From: Albifimbria verrucaria
Taxonomy: Eukaryota; Ascomycota; Sordariomycetes; Hypocreales; Stachybotryaceae
Reading direction: 5' to 3'
DNA: 64,000 nucleotides
NCBI GenBank assembly: GCA_020081605.1
Contig: JAHREC010000009.1
Location: 1,054,001-1,118,000 of the forward strand
The notes below the pieces were generated by a model. That model saw only the letters and a program-made list of their open reading frames with translations, searched no databases and was not told the origin of the DNA. A program made the translations under genes and the position numbers. Of this stretch, positions 58,463-64,000 are shown piece after piece; within the stretch, counting starts at the first letter, position 1, and each line of letters starts with the position of its first letter.

Positions 58463-59172
58463 TTACTCTGCTGCTACGTCTCCATCATCCAGGCTCTCCA
58501 GACTCTCCAGTGTGTCCATTAGTATCCGAAGTAGCCATTTTAGAGAAAATACTAGTTCACTAGCCGTCCATATCTCACGTCCGTCCAGTTCTATTTCGTC
58601 GGCGCACGCAGCGAACCCTGCAGTCATCCGCGGTAAGGAATATTTCGAGTTGCAATTCTTCAAGTTCGGCCTTCAGTGTTATGGATTCCGGCTTCTTGTT
58701 TGTCAGACTGGTGTCATTTGCTCGAAACACAGTAGGAGTCATCTCGTCGCGCTGTTTGGGGTCAGGCCGGGGACGCTTCTTTTTGCGCTGGCTCGCTGTT
58801 GTTTTCATCATGATAAATTTTGAGAGCCTTATCCTCTAGATCTGATCGTGTTGTCGTTGACGACAAGGTTGCTTCTGGTTGCGCTCCTTGATTTCCAGCT
58901 CGGTTATCCCTTCGCCAATTCTGACGGCGCCGACGCTGTTTCATGCGACGGCGATCGGCCCTGCTAATCTTTGGTTCCGCATCCTCGACGTCGTCTCTGT
59001 CACGGCTTTTGATTCCGGGTGATTCCAGACTTGGAAACCCTATGTGCGTATCCATGATGAAGCTTGCATACAGAGCCGTGGTAGCGTAAAATGTGCTCAG
59101 AAAACTAGATGGCAAGACTTTAGGAAGTAAGGCTCTGGCTTCCGAAAAGGCTTTGTAGGCGGCTACTGGCAT
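58463..59172 (-). CDS. hypothetical basic/acidic protein, frame broken twice
   Basis: Three successive minus-strand frames look like parts of one gene. The first, from MPVAAYKAFSEARALLPKVL at 59172, includes MDTHIGFPSLESPG and a very basic stretch (SRADRRRMKQRRRRQNWRRD). The second (58.81-58.58 kb) reads SQRKKKRPRPDPKQRDEM and LKAELEELQLEIF. The third ends in an acidic tail (MDTLESLESLDDGDVAAE) at 58463. Homopolymer runs CAAAAAG and CCCC lie near the first switch. Composition (basic region, Glu/Leu-rich segment, acidic end) suggests a nuclear protein, but I recognise no family. It may equally be a decaying gene. Confidence 0.35.
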
Positions 59173-60233
59173 GCGCAGAACTTGGCCGATTGTTTCAGCT
59201 AATCAATGTGTCCTGACCAGAATGGCTGCCTTGCAAAATTATGATGCGAACCAATCTGTCTCAATAGTTTGTGATTGCCTTGCTACACAGGGTTGCTTCG
59301 CTGGTACTGCTTTCATCAAAGCGTCGTCCCTTTTCTCGTTGCGATCTCTTGTCGTCGTTATTTACTTGCTGCATTATCTCGCAGCTCAAAAGACTCAATC
59401 AGAGTGCCATTCATCACAATAACATGTTTGTAGTATGTAGATGCCTCGCAGAATTTGGGTGATTCACAGAGAGTATACTACATGGAAAGTACAAATAAGT
59501 GGAACTATAAATTAATAGATATAAATATTATGATTATTATCATTATTAGTATAAGTAATAACCAAGCCAGCTATTCTTCCATAAACATAAAGTTCTTCAG
59601 TATCTTATTCAGTATCATTAAACATTTGCTTGAGATGACGTCTAGGCTAATAACCAATATTAATATTGTGCATAAAATATACTAACGTGGATTAATATAA
59701 AACTGCAGAATAAATAAGGATACTAATAAAACATCAGTGTCTAGAAAATACAAATACTACAATAGCTTATATTATAGCTTCCTCTACATATAGATTATAG
59801 ATAATCTGTGTTGGAATAGAGAATAGATGAGTATTATGGTATAATAAACTACGGATCAAAAGATAAGATAATTAAAGGCAATAAATAATGCTAGACATAA
59901 TCTATGATTAATATAGAATTGCAAATTATGTATGAAGGCTACCCAACCACTGCCACAATATCTACCCAGATCATTATCAAGAATAAACATCCTAGAAATA
60001 CTCATAAAATTGGCCAAGTAATGTGTCCAGACGTTTGGACCACAGCCATCTCCACGTACTTGGATTTGTACACGGCGAACTTGCCATGTCTGCACCGTCA
60101 ATGAAGACATACGTCACATTCAATTAAGAAAACTATTCTGATGATGCAGTCCAGAGGCGGCGCAACCCATTCATTCTTTTAGATATTTTACATTTCTCGT
60201 TATGTTTACATAATGGCCTGATTCTTTAATACC
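59173..60233. other. intergenic with an AT-rich block
   Basis: From about 59,480 to 59,930 the DNA is strongly AT-rich with TATA/ATTA runs and no coding pattern, unlike the flanks. No gene, RNA or clear repeat recognised. Confidence 0.5.
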
Positions 60234-61596
60234 TTAGCACTCAAGGTACAGAGGGTCGCCGGATGGGCCGGCAGCAACCAGCATCATCTCCACGAAGCCG
60301 GCACCGACTTGCCTCACGTTACGGTGGTACTCCTCGGCATCAGGGTAGAAGGGGCACTCTGGGTCAGACACGCTCTCCACGCCAAACTCAAGAGTGAGAC
60401 CGAACATCCTGCTCGAGCCACAGGCCAGCTTGCCGTAGTATCGTCCCATGGCGTAGTCATTGCTCGCGCCCGAGGTAGGGTACAGGCCAACGGCAGGGTA
60501 AGCGTCGTACTTGACGCTACCAGCGGCCTGCATGGCCTTGATCATAGCATTGCTACCCTCAACCTCGATCTCCAAATCCTTGGCGGTAAAGTACTCCTTG
60601 TAGACGCTGTCAGGGGTCCTCGCCTACAGCACCGCGCTTGCCATCGAAGGCCGAGTTGACAAAGTTTTGCTCAGGCTCCTCGGTGCCAACATCGTCATCA
60701 CCCCAACCATAGAGCAAGCTACCGGCGAAGGAGTGCAAGTCCATAAACCAGGTAATGTTCTGGTATTGGTCGAGGGTCCAGACAACGGCCTTGGTCTCAG
60801 CCTCAGAGGCGGGGCCAGTGCCATAGAAAACCTCACTTGATGGGTCATCGGATGCGGGCGAGTCGGCGTACTGCAAGTTGAAGGCCTTCTTGTAGTCCCA
60901 GACAAAGTCGTAGTTTCGGTTGAGATCGATACCGACGTCCTGGCCGTTGGGGTCGCCAGCCGAAGACTCGGTGTTGCGGTTCTTGCGCCAGCAGGTTCCA
61001 GTGGTCTGGTCATAGTTGACACCATCTGGGTTCGTGATGGGCAAGATGACAAGACCGGCTGAGAGAGCAGTCTCAACCTCTTCGGCAGTGTAGTTCTTGC
61101 CACCGTACGAGACGCCGGTACCGGCCTTTCGGGCAGCCAGAAGATCGGCGACGAAGTAGATGACATTATCCGGGCCACCACGCTCACGGGCATGGATACC
61201 GCTCATGATGAAGACCCTGGGGTTGTCGCCAATGACGGCACCAGGCAGCTCGCGTCCCTCAAAAGTCTTGAAGGGAGGGGTGAAGAGCTGGACCTCGTCC
61301 GGGAAGCCCTTCTTCAAGCCACGGAGAGCAGAGCCAACCTCCTTGACACTAAGGATAGACTCGAGGTCACGATCCTTCACTCCGAGACCGACCGGTGTAA
61401 CGCAGCCGCCAGCAAAGCGGTCGCCAGTGCCGATGGGGAACGTCGCGGAGTCTTGCCGACGGACCGAGCGAGCAGCCCGAGGGGCACGCTTGCCAGTGGC
61501 GACGAAGTTGCGCTCAGCTTCGCGCTCCGAATGCAGCAGACAAGCGCTCACAGAAGAGGTGAGGCCGAGGGCCGCGACGACTGTGTTGAACTTCAT
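60234..61596 (-). CDS. secreted M14 zinc carboxypeptidase
   Basis: Start at 61596 with signal peptide MKFNTVVAALGLTSSVSACL, then a propeptide-like stretch with basic pairs (GKRAPRAARSVRRQ). The M14 domain has the zinc ligands in SGIHARERGG (His, Glu) and WFMDLHSFAG (His), substrate residues in GIDLNRNYDFVWD (Asn-Arg), Tyr in the NDYAMGRYYGKLACG region, and the catalytic Glu in GLTLEFGVESV. At G-run 60613-60616 there is one extra base: GEDP is followed by a false stop, but the next frame continues DSVYKEYFTAKDLEIEVEG. Removing one base gives 1,362 nt and 453 residues to the stop at 60234. The enzyme would trim C-terminal residues from peptides outside the cell. Upstream in-frame codons to 61722 lack conserved sequence. 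Confidence 0.92.
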
Positions 61597-62584
61597 AGTG
61601 ACTAAGGCTTCAACAATTTGCGAACAGGCTCGAAGTTCTCGCTGCTTGAAAAGGAGGAGAAGCTTGGGAGAGAGAGAGGCAAAGTAATAAGCAGAGCAAC
61701 GGCTAGGGATATTTATCTGCAATTCAATTGAGGCTGGGGATTGGCCACGCCCGGGTCAGTGGCTCCTAACTGACCTGCCTAATATGGAAAGTCAACGGGT
61801 TGGTCCTGGGAAAGCGGGTTAGCTGCAGTTGATCGCTAGACAAAAGAACCCTGCTAGAGGCTAGCTTGACCGATAAGATGATGGGTCGTTGGCTGGAGGA
61901 GAGTAAACAGGATGATGAGTTGCGTATGAGGCTGGTCAAAACATCAGTTGATGAGTCAAGTCGTCGCGATGGTGATGCTTGAGGCATTGAAGAAATGTTA
62001 TTTATGAATAAATCAAGTCCTAACCCTAACAGATGATTGGAACATTCTATCAATTATCACAGCACGATAATTCCTTCCACTTAGATACTTGTTTGCCTTG
62101 TGGCTTGTTACACTGTCTCAAGATAACAGTAGCCGAGTAGTATCATAAAATCAAGCCAACCTGTGTGACGCTACACCGCACCCATCAGGTCACAACAAAG
62201 TGACAGCATTCCATTCCTTGTTGTATTGATGCCAGGAGCATTTCCAATGTCCGTGCAAACGGTCATTTAATGATGTGAAACCAATCTAGCCAAAAGTGTC
62301 TGCATCGCTCAGCACAACCCGAAGCTCTACCTATATGGTTCTCAACTGGACTGGAGAGCGTAAACTGCGTGTTTGATAGTAGAAATCCATGTTTCACGGT
62401 TAGCTATTGTCACCAATGTAATCTCACCACACCTCCTTAGTCATCTCCATCGAACCCACACACTGCTCAACTGGATTCTGTATTCTTTGGTTCGGATAAA
62501 CCTTCTGGCCGGAGGATCAGGTGGTGAACCCATAGGCATCAGAGCTGCAGGCACTTGGGGGCCAACATCACACCCTGACCCAGC
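61597..62584. other. divergent intergenic region
   Basis: Promoters of the carboxypeptidase (leftward) and the F-box gene (rightward). Short frames (for example 61,766-62,053, minus) are unsupported. Confidence 0.5.
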
Positions 62585-64000
62585 CACGGGGCATTTTCCT
62601 CGCAAACCCGAAGACATGGCTACTCCTGCTCCCTATGCAGCGGGCCCGTGACTTCCTCGGTTGGGGCCGCAACCACCAAACGGCTACCATGGGATGCAGA
62701 GGTCAGAGCAGGTAAGCATCGAAAACCGATCGACACCTCGAAATCTGCTTGTCGACTACTGTGCTAAGACAATACTGTATGTTAGTACGAGCCAGTGCTG
62801 CTCAACTTGTTGCTCGGTTGACGGGTGTCGGGTTAACCACGAATGGAAACAACTTGTTTGCCTGCAACGATTCAACTTTAGAATATTACGTTGCTCCACA
62901 TCTATGCATCTGGCTAACCTTGAGAGATGAGAGACACTATGGATATATGTTTCACGAGGTGTGCTGGCAGTTGTTGCTTGAGCAGATTAATGAATTCTCT
63001 TCTAAGACTTTCAAAGCTCAAACTGTTGCTGGGCACTTATTCAATCTTTACCGTTCCTTACCCTGTTGGTCTTACTCTTGGGCTCGAAGATCCGGGCATG
63101 ACTTTGCAGGGATCCCACTCTCTTTTCAGGTCCTTCCTGATGCCGAATGTGCTTTCCTTTGGGCTTATCCGGTTCTTGATGATGTTGTACTGGAACAGCC
63201 TGACAGTCAGCTAGCCTTCCAAGCAGTTTGGTCACGAGTAGATATGACTGCAGAGTCAACAGCTGGAAACCAGTTCACGGACTTACCAGAGGAAGTACAA
63301 ATGGCCGTTATCCTTGAACTCGACTCTGAAGACGTCTGCAACATCCGACTCACCTGTAAGAGGTGGGCACAAATCGCACACCCCAGACATCTACCCCAAA
63401 GCTTCTGGGCTAGCCGTTTCTCAGCCGATAGAGAAATGTCATTTTACTCCATGTATGTTCCGCAAGACCCGCGAAGAAACTGGAGAGATCTCTACTTTCA
63501 ACTTCGGCAAGCCTTGCGTGATACTTCGGCCACGGGATATTTCCGCAACAGACAAAGGATCTGGCGCCGTCTTCGTCACACTACGCGGTGTTTGCTACCA
63601 TTACTTGAAGCTCAGGCTGACTCGACGAATTGGACAAAAGAAGCTGCCTGGGTTCCGCAGAACCAAGCTCAGAAGGGACAAGTAGTGACTGTTTGTCCAC
63701 TACCAGACGAGCTAAGCATTCAAGTGAAATACCCACGCAAATACTCTGGAAAGTTCAACCCACAACCAGTGTTTCTGACCAGAGATAACGAAATTTCAAT
63801 TTCAGTCGGAGAATTATCTTGTTCGTTTGTTGATATGGATGGCATCCCACATCTCTGCGGCGTTGAGGTCTGGTCCCGTGACGGGGAGTTGATATCTCGC
63901 TCTGGTGTTCGCATGCCCGGGTCGTCATCGACCATTGATCTAAATAAAAGCGCAGGTTGTACCCAGATACAATTCGCATGCTCTGAATATGGTTTTGTGG
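62585..64000 (+). CDS. F-box protein, incomplete at the window end
   Basis: The frame from about 62,585 has a Cys pair YSCSLCSGPV and WDAEVRA, then a 74-bp intron (62712-62785), then a frame open to the last base of the window. It includes LTGVGLTTNGNNLFAC, RHYGYMFHEVCWQLLLEQ, HLFNLYRSLPC, the F-box FTDLPEEVQMAVILELDSED with VCNIRLTCKRWAQIA, SFWASRFSADREM and NWRDLYFQLRQALRD with RIWRRL. This order (Cys-rich start, FH-x-xCW, F-box, RF...E...W..LY) is the usual layout of a large fungal F-box family, whose members act as SCF ubiquitin-ligase adaptors. The start codon is not resolved: an in-frame stop lies just upstream and no ATG fits, so an earlier exon is expected. The 3' end is outside the window. 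Confidence 0.7.

Overview
The window is nuclear DNA of a filamentous ascomycete, most likely a Sordariomycete of the Fusarium/Hypocreales type. The signs are short GT-AG introns (about 50-90 bp) with CTAAC/CTGAC-like branch sites, a dispersed 5S rRNA gene standing alone at 17.9 kb, and fungus-specific families: a HET-domain protein, a DUF3425-type bZIP, DUF6546- and DUF7726-type proteins, a Pth11/SAT4-like rhodopsin-type membrane protein and an F-box protein. Genes are sparse and sit on both strands in no operon-like order. Long gene-poor stretches, relics and lineage-specific genes give it the look of an accessory or subtelomeric region. The species call is an inference.

Layout. 0-7 kb: an FAD monooxygenase (-), a small two-repeat stress-type protein (+) and a HxxxD acyltransferase (+). 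7.8-14.4 kb: HET protein (+), cupin (+), a decayed DUF6546/F-box gene (-) and a mobile-element-like fragment (-). 15-23 kb: DUF3237 protein (+), DUF7726 protein (-), 5S rRNA (+) and an MDR reductase (-). 23.8-30 kb: rhodopsin-like membrane protein (+) and a hexose-type MFS transporter (-). 30.9-34.9 kb: one very large secreted Ser/Thr-rich mucin/adhesin-like protein (-). 37-47 kb: a secreted Cys-rich protein (+), a short-chain dehydrogenase (-), a bZIP factor (-), a large fungus-specific protein (+), a GNAT acetyltransferase (-) and a secreted epoxide hydrolase (+). 48.9-52 kb: a 126-residue secreted Cys protein (+) and a secreted GH43 glycosidase (-). 55-64 kb: an unusual cluster of nine GGCCAAT-type motifs, a C2H2-like protein (+), a basic/acidic hypothetical protein (-), a secreted M14 carboxypeptidase (-) and an F-box protein (+) cut by the window end.

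The main cross-cutting observation is that many clearly conserved genes are broken by single-base length differences in short homopolymers, mostly one missing G or C and occasionally one extra base. At least 23 such sites can be located by matching reading frames on either side. Correcting each by one base gives continuous genes whose total lengths are exact multiples of three (for example the 1,332-residue adhesin-like protein with four sites, the dehydrogenase with two, the epoxide hydrolase with two). I read most of these as consensus errors of the assembly, not pseudogenes. The DUF6546 gene additionally carries what look like real inactivating substitutions.

Functionally the region is surface-, secretion- and niche-oriented: extracellular hydrolases (GH43, M14, epoxide hydrolase), two small secreted Cys proteins, a mucin-like surface protein, sugar uptake, a Pth11-like receptor-type protein, self/non-self recognition (HET) and scattered tailoring enzymes. 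No polyketide or peptide synthase is present, so the tailoring enzymes do not form a recognisable metabolite cluster here.
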